NCBI GenBank assembly: GCA_949752745.1
Contig: OX457027.1
Location: forward strand, 15,987,916 to 16,051,915
Length of the DNA stretch: 64,000 bases
Direction: 5' to 3'
From: Protula sp. h YS-2021
Taxonomy: Eukaryota > Annelida > Polychaeta > Sabellida > Serpulidae
Shown: in pieces, positions 23,841 to 37,747 of the stretch
Layout: each line of letters begins with the position of its first letter
Numbering within the stretch: the first letter of the stretch is position 1
Notes under the pieces: generated by a model
What the model saw: the letters and a program-made list of their open reading frames with translations, nothing else
Told to the model about the DNA's origin: nothing
Database searches by the model: none
Made by a program: the position numbers and the translations under genes

Positions 23841-26800
23841 TGGTAAATATATAGGTAAAAATATAAACAAATCATTCTGATAAGGATACTGTTTTGTTGA
23901 AGTGAATTAATGTTTAATTTTGTGTCGAGAAACTGATTAGCGCGTGCAGTAGAATAGTAAAATGCGGTTTCATTTGAGAGTACTTTTCTGTGTAATCGCT
24001 GCCGCAGTCGTTAAGATAAGACCTTATAACTGTTTTGTATTTTGTTTATCTTTGTAAATAACGGTCTCAAAACTTTTCAGCTAAACTGTTGTAGCATAAC
24101 ACATCACAGAGGAATCATTTTTGTTACATATTTTGCCCTTGTCTTTGTCATGCATGTAAAAACTGATTTCATCCCACTGGCGGATTTAGCTGAGCCCAGT
24201 GGGAAACCTTTAAGTGGGTGGACGGCCAGTTTGTTTTACACCTCCTCCCCCTGTGGTCGCTTTTTTCGGTTCTGGGAAGGAGGTCCGTGCCCTGTATTTT
24301 CAACTCCAACCCCCCGTCTCACCTCCCATTTTGGAAGCCCTGGTCCCTCCTTTTGCAAAAAAATCTTTAATTCTCTACTGCATCCTATGTTCGATTTTGT
24401 TCTACAGAGCCACAGAGATAAATTACTAGAAGGGTTTTGTGTGATGTCGCAATAATAACGGTTTGTCTTAAATGATGATCATTTATTTTGCAGCCTCAGC
24501 TCTTTCGGGGCGCCAGCTGGGAAAAAGGTCGACGAAAACAAAACAAAAATATAAAACAAATTTATGAATAGGGAAAAAGAGAGAAACAATGATTTTTTTG
24601 TTAACAAGAAATCTTTGAGGCAAAGTCCAAGGTGTAAATACCAATATTTATATAACTTTCAAAAGCAACGACAACTCTGATGTTTCTGCCGTGATATGCA
24701 GACATGCCAATTGTCAGTGAATAGTTTGACTATTATTACACTAGTTTTAACACAGGTTTGTAAAATATGTTTATACAGGGAAACCCCGGTCAAATATAAA
24801 TGGCAACTCAAATGGGGACGTAACTGGTGACGTAAATCGAGAAGTAACTGGTAACAGAACTGGTGACGAAAATGGAGAAGTAATTGGTGATGTAAATTGA
24901 GGGTTTAACCTTGTCCAAGCGCATCTAAAGCCGATGGAACAAGGGATGAGTTTGAAAACAAGTTGGTGGAAAAGGACAACATGATAGACCAGCATAGCAA
25001 ACAAAAACAAGTTTCCTTACTCCAGGTAAAACTGGAATCAGTAAGAACGAACCGCAGGGAGATGGAGAATAGATACTACGAGAAGAAACTGCGATTCCAA
25101 GCGAATTAAATCTCCACATCGATCAATCAGTAAAACTGGACTAAAAGGCGATAAGAAAACGAAGGTGTTAAGAAAGACATAAAATATATCAAAACAGTTC
25201 AATGTATTTCAAGCATCTGGAAATTTTGTGGGATTCCTGGCTCATCCAATGGAATTACGACAGTCTGAGGAGTCTGACTGAAAAAAGGTTTGATACAGCT
25301 ATCTTCACTCCGTTTCTTGTTTCATGGTGTAATTGCTTATGCAGACTTGGCATTTTAATTAATTCAAATCAATTTTGTCGTTATATTAGTCAGGGCAGAT
25401 CACTTGTTGTAAGTCATCTTATCCGTGTTTGTGCATCTGTAAAATGTTTTACAAAATACTACTCCTCCCACAGTTCTGATCCGATCGCTTTCAAATGTAT
25501 TGTTATTATTACTGTTATTGATTGCAATTGTAATGTACGATTCCTGTTCAAAAGTAGTTGATAAACTTAATAAAGCTTACAAAAAAATAAAAATTATGCT
25601 TATAAACCGTATTTTTATGGTTTACAATGGAAGAATAAAAAATGGTCCCGTGTTCATTTAAACAGTGCTTAAAATACATACCTGTACATTTTTTAGGGCC
25701 CGGGTTCGGGTTGTGTGGTTAATGGGGTGCGCATATGGCTTGACCTCATTTTAGCGACATGACGGGGTTTGAGAAAATCTGCCCTTTTAACCAAAGTTTC
25801 GCCTAAATGGGCCCGTTGCCATGTACATAAAATTTAACTTAATATTCGAGTTCAATATTGTACCTAAATATGAGAGTAAACTGAATGTTAAGTTCAATAC
25901 CATCTGCAGTATGCATATAATTTAAGTTTAATTAGAAAACTTAGATTTGAAATTTGAGTTTGGTTCATAGCACTCTCACATTTGAGTTTACGTTATTTTA
26001 TGCAACACTTTAGATCTAGATCGGTTCTGGGTGTAAATTTCTGTCTTGCGTGAGAGTTTAAGTCGAGTATTTAAAGAATTTAACTCAAAATAGCAAACTG
26101 ACGTGGGAGTACTCAAATCAGTCAATGTCTCCAAATACCAATTTTTAACGAACTTGAGTTAGCAATTCGTTCTGCTTTAATTAAATCGGCCGGGCAAACC
26201 TATTAAACCAAAGAAAGCAGGGTATTTAATATACCTGTTATTTAAAGATCCTTAAAAATTCTTTGGTGTCAGTTTAGGTTCTTAAATTAGTGTTTCAATA
26301 AGTGTAATTGTTGATAAATTCATGTTTTGCCCGGCATACGTTTGAAACCGGAAACCAAAATTGTCACAATCTCAAATTTTCATGTTTATTTGGCCAGATA
26401 TTTTTAAACACGGACAGCTTTAGGCAGGACAGTAACACTGCTGCGTTGTGGGGGGTATATCAATACAACCGATGACGTTGTAACGAACTTGTAGTGTGTG
26501 CTTCATAAAATCATCGCAGCTAATGAAATGAATGTTTTCTTGCACTGATGTCCGGGGGCACTTGTCTATCTAGTTATCATTATCATACAGCTGGGGCGAT
26601 GAAGCAAATTTACCTAGTTTTACTGCGTTGGCGCCTGGTAATGTCCCTGGACGTTCTTGAGTATTTTAGTTTTCTGTTATCTCGTCATGAAACCCATGAA
26701 AATTTTATTATCAATAAATTTGTTGGTTTTATTGCTGGTGTTTTACTGAAACCCATACATAGATTAGATATTATAAAGGGTACTAACAAACAAACCACAT

Positions 26801-27027
26801 CTCGATAATAATCCTCACATAGATTAGATAGTAGAAATGGTGCTAACAAACAAACCACATCTCAGTTGTAATTCACATAAAAACAGTCCTCTTCTCTATA
26901 GCAAACTATTAACCAGAAATTAAAAACTATACTTCAACAATTATTCTTAAATAGAAAAGAACATAACAAAGTTATTAAAAACGTTCTTTATATACCATCT
27001 ATCTTATCTAGGACGTGAGATGACAGT
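23841..27027. other. Intergenic DNA with short tandem repeats, no gene supported
   Basis: It holds a small degenerate repeat of GGTGACGTAAAT/GAGAAGTAA words at about 24785-24900, and a two-copy ~62-bp tandem duplication at about 26755-26880 (ACATAGATTAGATA... to AAACCACATCTC). A CACTGGCGGATTTAG word at 24174 recalls hAT termini, but no matching end was seen. Short frames lack recognisable domains. Confidence 0.5.
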
Positions 27028-27747
<720 letters not shown>

Positions 27748-28064
27748 TTAAATGCAATAAATAATTTATAACTGAATTTATTCATGAGTACGGCGACATC
27801 AAGTCAGTTTAATTAAGAGCATCAAATTTATTTTTCAAATAAAAGTTCTAAATTAATAAAAAGTAAGCAAACATCAAATGATGTAATAAATGTTAAATTA
27901 TGCTAGTATTGTCATAGTTTAGATATCCACGGACGCTAATATCTTCACCCCAGTGCGCAATCTTTACTCCTGTTTTATTTCTTTTCTTTTGCTTATTATT
28001 GTGTTTTCTACCTGCTCTATAAATCACGTTGGGCCAAGTCTTGGACATGAAGTAAAACAATAGT

Positions 28065-28130
28065 AAGGGATCATCCATAAAGTACCTATTCACCAGAGGG
28101 TCTGAACCAATGCGTACGCTAATGTAGAAT
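28065..28130 (+). mobile_element. Partial MITE-like copy
   Basis: It begins GGGATCATCCATAAAGTAC and continues through GGTCTGAACCAATGCGTACG. It is similar to the reverse complement of the element at 28315-28428, so the two copies are in opposite orientation. The remainder appears lost. Confidence 0.45.
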
Positions 28131-28314
28131 AATGAGTTGTTTTCATCGTTAAATGAATAAAATAAGAGGCATAATTGAATGTGCCTAACAGAGTCCTAAA
28201 GCACTGTGTGGGTATATTCTTATAAATGAAAGGCTATTGATATTTTTCAAAAAGGAACGAACCAATTGCAAAAGAGTGGTTACAACCAATTTTCTCCTTT
28301 CACGGAATAAGTTA

Positions 28315-28428
28315 AGGGGTTATCCATAACGTACGTCAGCCTTTCACTTATACATTAATGTACGCATTGGCTCAGACCTCCCCCCCCTCCGTTACGTGCG
28401 TTCTTTATGGAGAATCTCTAACAAGACA
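28315..28428. mobile_element. Short MITE with imperfect inverted ends
   Basis: The left end GGGGTTATCCATAACGTACG pairs imperfectly with the right end CGTTCTTTATGGAGAATCTC. It is about 114 bp and carries no coding sequence. Confidence 0.5.
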
Positions 28429-31400
28429 TTATTCCCTGACCTGTGAATGGAAGAAGTTAAACAAGTGAGAATCGAGCAGACAAAAGAGGAATTCCACTCT
28501 CTTCTAGCGCTAAAGCTTCAACACTTAACGTCTAGCGCTTAAAAATAAGGGATCGCATACATGTATTGAGTTTAGATTGTACAATTTCAGTGACATTGTG
28601 TGTTCCACAGATTTGTGGTTGTTGTTCTTGTTTTTGTTTGTGTTTTTTTTTTATTTTCGGGCGATATCCGATGCATGGAGCGATTTAGTAGAAGAGTGGT
28701 TTCAAATTTACTTGTTTTTACTATAAAGTTACCAGAGTTTTGAAAATGCCCCTCACCCCCATAAAAAAGAGAAACCCTTGGGCTCTTATTAGAGAACTGT
28801 TTCCTGATAGTAAACCCGGAGCTTCTGTTTGGTTTCGAAGTGGGCGCCTAAAATTGCTAAGTTTCAAAATAGAAACCCTTTACTTTATTTCGGAAACCCT
28901 TGGTAGTTACAGTATACCTGTATTCAATCTATGATAACCATACGGTAAATTTGCGTCTGGGAAAACTTTGAACATAAGTTCAAAGCTAAGAAATATACGG
29001 GATAACATATGTTAACGATATGGCACCACAAGGTGATCAAATGCTAACCATATAAGACATTTAATCTTTTATCAGTTTGTTGTTAACTACCTGGTCAAAC
29101 CATCTCTTTACCATGTGGTAGCCGCAAATTTTGCTATTTTGCAAACATAAGTTAACCATGTGGTGACCATATGGCAACCATCTAGTCAAATTCGACCATG
29201 CAATAATGATGTTCAAACTTGTTAATCAACACCTGTTTTCATTGTGAAAATTCCACATATCTATATTAGGATTCATTAGCAAATAATTTACCAAGTGATC
29301 ACCATATGGAAAAATCTGTGGACAGTTGACAACATATTTGAAAATATGTTTTAAATGGTCGATTTTGACTATACGGGTAGCACATGGCTGCATAAATAAG
29401 AATTTATTGTAATGATTTTATAAACAATTACGTTAAACCTATTACATCTATATATTCACAATATATTGGTCACAGATTACAAAAGACTGTAATATGTTCA
29501 CTACATGGTCACCATTCAGAGCCATATATTGCTTATAAGTGTTACACTATATATGGATATGGCTTTAAACATATGGTCTCACATGTATAATCAACAATAC
29601 ATTTATCAAGTGTTTCCATACGGTCGTCATATGGTAAGTTGGCTGGTCTAAAAAGATAGGCACTAGCTTTCCTTATAAATGTGTTTCAATACCGCCTTTA
29701 CATTTAATATATGTCCTATGCATGTAAATGTAAATTACACAGGTCAAAGGTTTAATTAATGTTCTATACTCACTCAACGTTTTATTGAGACATTTGCATT
29801 TTGAATTTTGTAGAACTGCAGCCTGAGTGCTTCGATATAAAAATATAATATAGAAATTCGTAGACAGAAGATATGAGAGATTGGTTAAAACCCGGAAGAT
29901 ACTGAAGAGAAAATTAATAATAGCAAAGGTTGTACTTACACTACCAGCAAAAATTCCAAATGATCACTAGTCATTGGTATTTATATCTAATAGCTTTTGC
30001 ATTTAGAGTATAGAGAATTTAACTGGTGACATATGTTTTACAATAGGTTGTAAATGTACTGCATCTGTTACCATAAGGCACATGTATAGTTTAATAATAC
30101 ACCAATTACAAACCCTTTATTGGACATAGGTGCATATCCTTATGTAGCGGACTTGGTGTTAGTTTTTTTGAGATAGTACATTTCACTTTTATATGGCCAC
30201 TAAATTTAAGACAAGTGTTACAATCAAGTGATCCCTTGTGATTGGTTTAGGACACGTGTTCTCTTTAAGCAACCATATCCTACCCCATTCGTTGTTATTT
30301 CTCCACATGTTTGGTCAGTCTGTTAAAGTTAGTCATACTGGATAGATGTAGGTTTAACCTGAAGTTTAAGTCCACCACAAATGGTAAGAACTTGATTATA
30401 ATTAATTATAATAAATGAAATATTTTTATGTCAGAAATATTTCATGTGTAATTTAGATTAAATACTGACTCGATTTATCTGTTAATTATCGGTATTTTGG
30501 CATCAATTTTGTGGCAATGTGTTCAAATTTGTTGTAATTGTTTATTGCAGTCCACATTGGGGATAGAAAATAAACTAGTAAACAGCAGGATGATCTTTCA
30601 TCACAAATGGGGAAATGCAAATTGCAATCGGTTTCAAGACTATTTGTTCCTGAATGCGTCACTCTCCGACGAAATAATGGGACTTCGCCTGTGCCTCATT
30701 GTTGTCATTGTTGCTCTGGTGGTTATCATGCGGGTGCTGGAACGTGCAAATTTGGCAAGAACAACGTCAGCACTTCACACTCGAGGCCAAGCTTCCCATA
30801 GTCGAGTCAAAACCGTGTCTTTGATCACAGCTTTGGCGATAATATTTGACGGTTACTTCCGCGTTTGGGTCCAGGTTTATCTTGTCTGTTGAATTTTCAT
30901 TTCGGTAAACTGTGTGGTTGGCTTCACTGAGACGATGCTCGTCTTGTGTTCACGGTACATGAACTTGGTATTTTGATACGGTTTCGTGCATGGTAATAAA
31001 AACTTTTGTCATTTTGTTAGCTTGGCTTCAGACATCCAACTTCTCTTTTATGTCAGCCATTCATAGACGCTTTGTAAAACTTGTGAGTTTTTCGGTGTAA
31101 GCTAACGCATTCTTATAAATGTGTCATTGTGGTACTACGTGTTGCAATTGTCACAAAAGTCACAACAGCTGAACAGTTCTTGTGAAACTGCGATTGTCTC
31201 TCCACCAGCAATTTTCTTTGTAATAGGCACGTCGGTAATTATCATAAACATTTTGTTTTAGAAAGGCCAGAAACAGCCATAAATGTCTCTACGATGGTTG
31301 GTTGGATGTAATGTACTTTTACAAGACGGTGTCTAGAATCTTAAAATCTTCACAAAAACACATGTAAAAAGCTGTTTTAACAGACTGATTTTGCTGTCAT

Positions 31401-31639
31401 CAGTTGGATATAAATAAATATTCAGTCCAGAGTAAAATCTTCATGCACACAGAGTGACTGTTTTTTATCAATATTGATGGGAGCTGCCCAATCTGAGATA
31501 TTTCGCGGGCGATAAAATTCCTTTTCCCACCATATTTGCATTACAAACAAAACAAACAAAACTGGGCGTAGTTTGGCTTAACAGCGAGTTCTTTGCAACA
31601 TAATTGGGCAATGGTGTTAATAGCGGGGGGTGCTCCTTT

Positions 31640-31960
31640 CTTCGAAATAGTGGCGAACTTCTCTTCTATATCTTGTATTTGGTGGCAATTTCCAATGCAA
31701 GTGTCCTTTGCGTCTGTTCTTTTCCGAATAAATTCTGAAGAGTATGCCCACTTTTAACCCCATAAAGAAACTGATCACGGAAATGCTTATTCAATGAATG
31801 GCCAATGCCGCAGGTTTTTACTTAGCTTCTGCAGTTGCGCAAAGTTATTTGCAATCAGCTCTTCTGTGCTGCATTGCCACTGCTAAACTCATATCTCTCA
31901 GCAAATTATATTCGATTTTTTATACCCTCAATCACTGATCTGGGTGTATGTCTTCTGAGA
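31640..31960 (-). pseudogene. Possible Gag remnant of a retroelement
   Basis: A minus-strand frame shows HFRDQFLYGVKSG and, further on, a TLALEIA word, in the order seen in Gag proteins of Gypsy elements (F-R-D-x-L...G...ALEIA). Stops surround it, and no terminal repeats were found. This rests on a short motif only. Confidence 0.3.
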
Positions 31961-32504
31961 GTGGGTTTATGTGGCAAAAAACTATGAAATATGCATAAAT
32001 TTTAATTTCCTTGGCGACGGACCGTAAAGTTAACCTTAATCCATCCGTCACATCATTGATGATGGAATATTTGTCCAGCTACTACTGTTGTGACTCGACG
32101 CATCCCTCTTTTCCGTCCATTAGCTATGTACTGCACTCACTGGATATCGATCTGGATATCGATGAGCGAGGTCAAAACAAAGTCACGACTAATTAACTAC
32201 ATAGCAAGACCTTGAGCACTTATATCTCATCGCTTACATAGTTATTTATACACTTCCTGAATGCTCACATAAATAACTAGAAGGGGCAGTGCACATAAAA
32301 CATACGAATACAGGCTAATTCACACCTATTTAGTTTCTTGTTTTTGTAAGCAAAAACAAATGTCTCCCTGATTAAACCCACAATTCCTCTAAAACCATTT
32401 TGCTTCCTTTCTTATTGCTAAAAAGTATTTATTTCTGCAGACATAATCATAATTCATAGTCAAAAATTCAAAAATAAACAAATGATGGTCACTATTAATG
32501 CACG

Positions 32505-32745
32505 TATTTTTTTATCCAAGTCTGGAAGGTGGTCGCTAAAATGGGTTTTACAGTTGGTCCTTTTTATCCAGGTTTGTGTTGTTGGTCACTACAGCAGCTT
32601 TACTGTACGTTAATTTTTATCCGGATCCTGAAGTTAGTCAAGACAGGGAGGTTTTACCGTACATCTTTTTATCCTAGTGTAGAAGGGGTTACGACAAACA
32701 CGTGTTATTTTACATCTTTTTATCCAGGTCTTGAAGATGATCTGG
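32505..32745 (+). repeat. Degenerate ~55-bp tandem repeat
   Basis: About five units end in TTTTTATCCAGGTCTGGAAG-like sequence followed by a variable GGT(T/G)-containing part. The 181-codon frame across it mirrors the repeat (FYPGLE/FYPSVE words) and has no other support. Confidence 0.6.
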
Positions 32746-35700
32746 ATATTTTTACTAACCGTCATTCGCCATCCCTCACCCCCTCCCAGCGATCTAAAAA
32801 AGGTACAACTGTAAACGCAACCCTATCCCTTTTACCCAAGGTAATGGGGCTGTACCCTAAGCGTAGATATAGCCATGATAAACTACCTTGTCTTCGTACA
32901 TTCCCCTTGATCAAAAACACTAGTAAGGCATTCTTCATAACTGCGCCTAAGATATCAGACGACCGGTCTAAAAAGCGACAAAATGCTTTCAGGTACTGCA
33001 AACAATACCAAGTCTGGAATACAATACAAGTATGCGGCGATAGGAAAACAATAGCTGGACCTGCTGATTTCTAAAAATACGACAATAGCATTCAATGACC
33101 GCGCAGAGAACGACTTCATCATCCATTCCAACTGACACTGACCTCTGACTGGGTGGCATGTTGGGTAATAGCCGTAGATGAGAAATTCTAAAACAGCTCA
33201 ATTTAAGGCAACAAGAAATAGCATTGAACCGATGGTAAAGGTGTTGCTGTTTTTAAGTATTTTAAAGTATGCAGGAATACTAGAGAAACTTCTGGAAAAC
33301 GCTGAAATCCTCAGCGTATTTAACAACTAAACTTAGTTGACACAGGAGCTGACACAATGTAGAGGCGGGGAGAGAAAGAGGATGTTGACGTCATACACCT
33401 TTCCTAATTTTCCATTCAAGTTTAATGCTTAATCAGAACCGTACGACTTATTCGAGGAATTACTACACCAAGTTTGAGGTCTATCCGACTTTCCGCTATC
33501 GAGATATTTTGCTTAACAACAGAGAAATTTTTATGTAATGATGCTTTTGCTTAATTTCAAAAGTTGAAACAATCGTTTGACTTAACCAAATAATACCGAT
33601 ATAAAACTGTATGTCGATACGACTTTTCCTAAAAGATATTTTGCACACAAGATCTTGTTCAAATTATATGCGTATTTTACGTGATGACGTCATACACCGC
33701 ACTGGTCCGTTGTACTCATGACTAAATTTATTAAAATCTTCGAACCGAGCAAGTAAAAAACCCACCAACTTTCAACTCTTTCTGATACTCAGCGGCTGAT
33801 AAATCTTGCATGCAGCATTTTAACGTAACAACCTCATACACCTGTCTTAATTTCCCTACATACGTCGAAACTGAACAAGCCGTCCGACTGATCAACGGAA
33901 TATTCATATCAGATTTGAATTTAATATGACTTTCCGTTATTGAAATATTGTTCACACAAGAGTTCGTTCAAAATATCTGCATTTTTGACGTGGAGACTTT
34001 ATACGCCGTCGGGGAGACATAATAACGTCATAATCCTGATTGATGGAGCGCCGGTTTTAGTCTTCGTACAGCAATTAATACAGACAGTTATTTTATACCA
34101 TATATGTGGCATCCATCCGTCTGCCAGAGACGGTGGTTATCTGTTTAAGTCTGTTTGGGTTTCTTCTTAAGTCTGCGGGCATTAAGTTTGCTCATCCACT
34201 TGTCATCATGAAGCCTCAAGCCCTCACTAATGTCGCGTTTCCACGTGGACCTGGTGTCTGCATGGGCCTCCCTGCTCTCCCATGGGATCCCAAATGCCTT
34301 CATGTCACGTTTGCAGGCGTCTTTAAACCTGGGTTTTGGACGTCCTTTTGGCCTTATGGCATCAGTTATTTCACCATAAAGTAGATCCTTAGGGATACAG
34401 CCGTCATCCATACGGCGAACTTGGCCAAGCCAGCGTAGTCGTCTCTGTTTCAGCAATACAGACACACTTGGGAGTTCGGCCTTCTGTAGTATGACCGCGT
34501 TTGGTCCTGCCGGGTTATGTGGAGTATCCTTCGAAACTGAGTCTGTGACGGTTGTCCCAAGGTAGCAGAAATTGTGCACAGCTTGTAGGGGAGCGTTGTT
34601 TGGGGTAATTACAGGAGCCTGTTGGGCACCTTGTGGCATGATAACCGTTTTATTCACGCTGATTGTTAGACCCAACTTGTCACAAGCAATGGCGAGGCGG
34701 TCCATCAGTTGCTGCAGTTTCTGTTCGCTGTGTGCTACTACAGCTGCATCGTCCGCAAAAAGGAGTTCCTGTATCATGACGAGTCTGCGCTTAGTCTTCG
34801 CCCAAAATCTACAAGCACTTTCCAATTTGCCGTCTGATCTCCTGTATACATGGATACCTTCCTCGACAGAGTGGAACGCAAAGTGGAGTGAACTGTGTAT
34901 ACCGTGGTGAAAAGCACAAAATAGACCCAAAGCTCTGGGTGGGCAACCTATTCTAGCCAAGATCTTGTATAGTCCTGATCGAAGGCCTTGGTCAGATAGA
35001 AGAAGGCGATATATAGAGGTTTCTGTTGCTCTCTGCACTTCTCCTGCAGTTGCCGTAGGGAGAATATCATTTCAACTGTTGACCTTTTGGCTGTAAAGCC
35101 GCATTTAGATTCGGGATATATTTGTTCTCCAAGCGTTTGTATTCTCGTGAGAACGACGTGCGCAATCAATTTTTAGTAACGCTGAATAGTGAGATACCTC
35201 GATAGTGTTTGCAGTGGCCCCGGTCTCCTTTGTTTTTGTAAAAAGTTGTAATAGTTGCATCCTTCACATCTTACGGGACCAAGCCTTGTTTCCAAGAGGG
35301 TAAAAGTAATGCGTGAAGCTTGGGAAGGAGGGACTGTTTACCACATTTCAGGATTTCTGCTGAAATACCACCCTTTTCTGGGGTCTTTCCACCAGACAAT
35401 GCTTCGAGGGCTTTACCAAGTTTAGCTAGGTTGGGCTCTGCGTCAAAGTCCATCAGGACTGCGGTAACGAGTTGACGGCGTCGTCACTTACTTCTGACAC
35501 TCCTGAGTACAACTCGCAATAGTGTTCGACCGATCTGTCAATCTGTTTGCCTTTGTCTGTGATTATTTCCCCAGACTTGGTTTTAACAGGGGCAGTCTTT
35601 TTGACTCACGGACCCAGTGCTTGTTTTGTGTCGTCATACATCGCGCATATGTTGCCCATGTCTGCTATCGAGATTGTTACAGAGATTGAGCTAAAAGAGA

Positions 35701-36002
35701 TTGGTAAAGTACCTGGCTTTCTGCTGAACATCGCTTTTGGCACGTTTTAGGCTGTCAAGCGTTTCCGGCGATGGGTTTTATGATGTGTAAGATAGGCCTC
35801 ATTTTTACTGGAGTTTTTTTGTTAGCGTAGGTAGCGAACCAATCCTTACTTCGGTTGATACTCTTGCCAAAACAATTTATAGCAGTTCCATGTATGGCTG
35901 ATTTGAGTGTCGATCATGCATCATCAAAGCTGTAATCCTCACTATGGGGGATTTCACCTTTAAATGAAGTTCCTCCTTAAACTGGCGGCATTTACTTTCA
36001 TC

Positions 36003-36007
36003 CCTAG
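36003..36007. repeat. Left target-site duplication of the Gypsy element (CCTAG)
   Basis: CCTAG precedes the left LTR and recurs at 41173-41177 after the right LTR. Confidence 0.9.
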
Positions 36008-36184
36008 TAAAGATTAGTTGAGTGGTAGTGTTAATAGGTGTGTAGGCAGCAAGCAGGAAGGATGAACAACGGGTTTAAACGTATATTTTATTAAGTTCTT
36101 ACTCAAGCTGGCGTCGCTTGTGTTTACACCGGAAGTGAAGCCACAGTGGAGTTATTCACAGGATATTCATGCACATAATCTACA
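36008..36184 (-). repeat. 3' LTR of Gypsy copy 1
   Basis: 177 bp, identical to 40996-41172. On the element strand it starts TGTAG and ends CTTTA rather than the canonical CA. Copy 2 has CTTCA at that end. Confidence 0.93.
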
Positions 36185-36196
36185 TCTCTCCTTTTA
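36185..36196 (-). promoter_or_regulatory. Polypurine tract of Gypsy copy 1
   Basis: On the element strand AAAAGGAGAGA abuts the 3' LTR, the expected primer for plus-strand DNA synthesis. The same tract occurs in copy 2. Confidence 0.8.
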
Positions 36197-36859
36197 ACAA
36201 AATAAGACAGTGTCACATAATCTTAAATTATCGATCACGATTTAAGTTATTTTGAAATATACTATAAAGGCATTTATGTATATGAACTGTACTCGTGTAG
36301 AACATTAGCAATAATAAAGCACTGCTTACGTATGATAACGAAATCAACTTAGATGCAATATAAAACGACTTTTAAACGAAATTAAATATTTTGCAACTTA
36401 TGAAACAGGAAGTTGACATTATAATCAAAATATTTACATAAGTATTACCATTTACTTTGATGACTGTTGTAAACTAACTTATGAACTGCTATTGTCTCTC
36501 ATCATATATCACTGAAACATACATGTGAAATTATTTGTTATTTATTGTATTTCAGCATATAAATAGTCTATATTTTGCACACGGCTCTAAAGTCTTTGTG
36601 TTCTTTCGGTATAAACTAGTAGATCACTGTTATTTCTGTAGGTTTTATCGCTCGCTGTAAAATAAATTAAATAAATAATATACTTAACAACTAAGATACA
36701 CATGAATTCTAAATTCTACGAAGACACATATAAAGTATCAATACATGAGAAACATGTACTAACATTATATCATTGTTAAGCACATATATGAGCACATAAT
36801 GTAGATCTATCTTTTTTTTTTTTAATCTTTTAATCACTTCAATATCGCTCTGAAAATAA
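36197..36859. other. 3' untranslated region of Gypsy copy 1
   Basis: Between the polypurine tract and the Gag-Pol stop, non-coding and AT-rich. Nearly the same sequence occurs in copy 2 at 60280-60936. Confidence 0.8.
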
Positions 36860-37723
36860 TCAACAGTACTTTGGGTTAGGTTTTGAGATACGACCACTAC
36901 GCATAACATTTTGCCTAACATTTTGGTCTGTTTTGGTAATTGTAGGGAGGTTGACAATCATTTTTTCTGCTACAGGTTCAGAAATTTTAACACTTTTTGG
37001 AACATTTACCATACTCTTTTCTGTACTTTTATTTTGAGCAATGACTGGATTTGAATTCACAATATTTTGAGGAACACTTGATACGCCCTTTTTAGATGGC
37101 GGATTGTACTTTTCAGAAACTGGCAATAGATGGCGTCTGTTACGTCTATACTCTTTATTACCTGACTGTACAATGTATGAACGAGGTGTTTGAGCGAAAC
37201 CAGTCACAATACCTTGTTTATCGAAACCTTTATCAGTTTGCAACCTTACAGTTTGATTGGGTGAAAGCACAGACAAGGGTTTAGCAGTTTTATCATAATA
37301 TTTCTTCTTCTGTGAACGACTTTTGTAGAGTAAATTAGGAACACCGGAGATGAGATGTGGTTTCAGGGTGTTTGTTGTTGTCGGAAGTGGAATGTTTGTT
37401 TTTCTAGAAAACAAACGTTCAGCTGGTGACTTCAAGTGATTATCCCTTGGAGTATTTCGGAGCATAAGTAATCCATAATAAACATCGGAATTGTCTTTCT
37501 CAGCTCGAGTGAGCAACGATTTTGCTCTCTTTACAGCTTCTTCTGCGAAATTTGCTTGAGGGTATCTTGGAGAAGAGGTAACATGCTCGAAATTCCAAAC
37601 TTGAGAGAATTCTTGGAATTCTTGCGAGGTGTATTGACGAGCATTGTCAGTTATAAGCACTTGGGGAGTTCCATGGGTTGCGAAGTGGCGCTTCAGGAGG
37701 GTAATTACAGACTTACTGGTCAT
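36860..37723 (-). pseudogene. Gypsy copy 1 integrase C-terminal part
   Basis: The open stretch of 287 codons downstream of the in-frame stop near 37749. It carries the second and third residues of the integrase DDE triad (LITDNARQYTS, FAEEAVKRAKS) and the basic C-terminal tail. In copy 2 the same region is joined in frame to the rest of Gag-Pol. Confidence 0.88.
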
Positions 37724-37747
37724 GTCCTTCAGGGTATTGAACTCAAA

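Larger units (their letters stand above)
28429..34140. other. Intergenic DNA, mostly unannotated
   Basis: From 28935 to about 29660 the words ACCATATGG, ACCATGTGG and relatives are unusually frequent, suggesting a decayed short repeat. No gene is supported in the remaining sequence apart from the possible Gag remnant and the 32.5-kb repeat listed separately. Confidence 0.5.

Noticed and set aside
32529..33074. 181-codon plus-strand frame
   Set aside because: Its first half is a translated tandem repeat, and the rest has no recognised domain or splice context.
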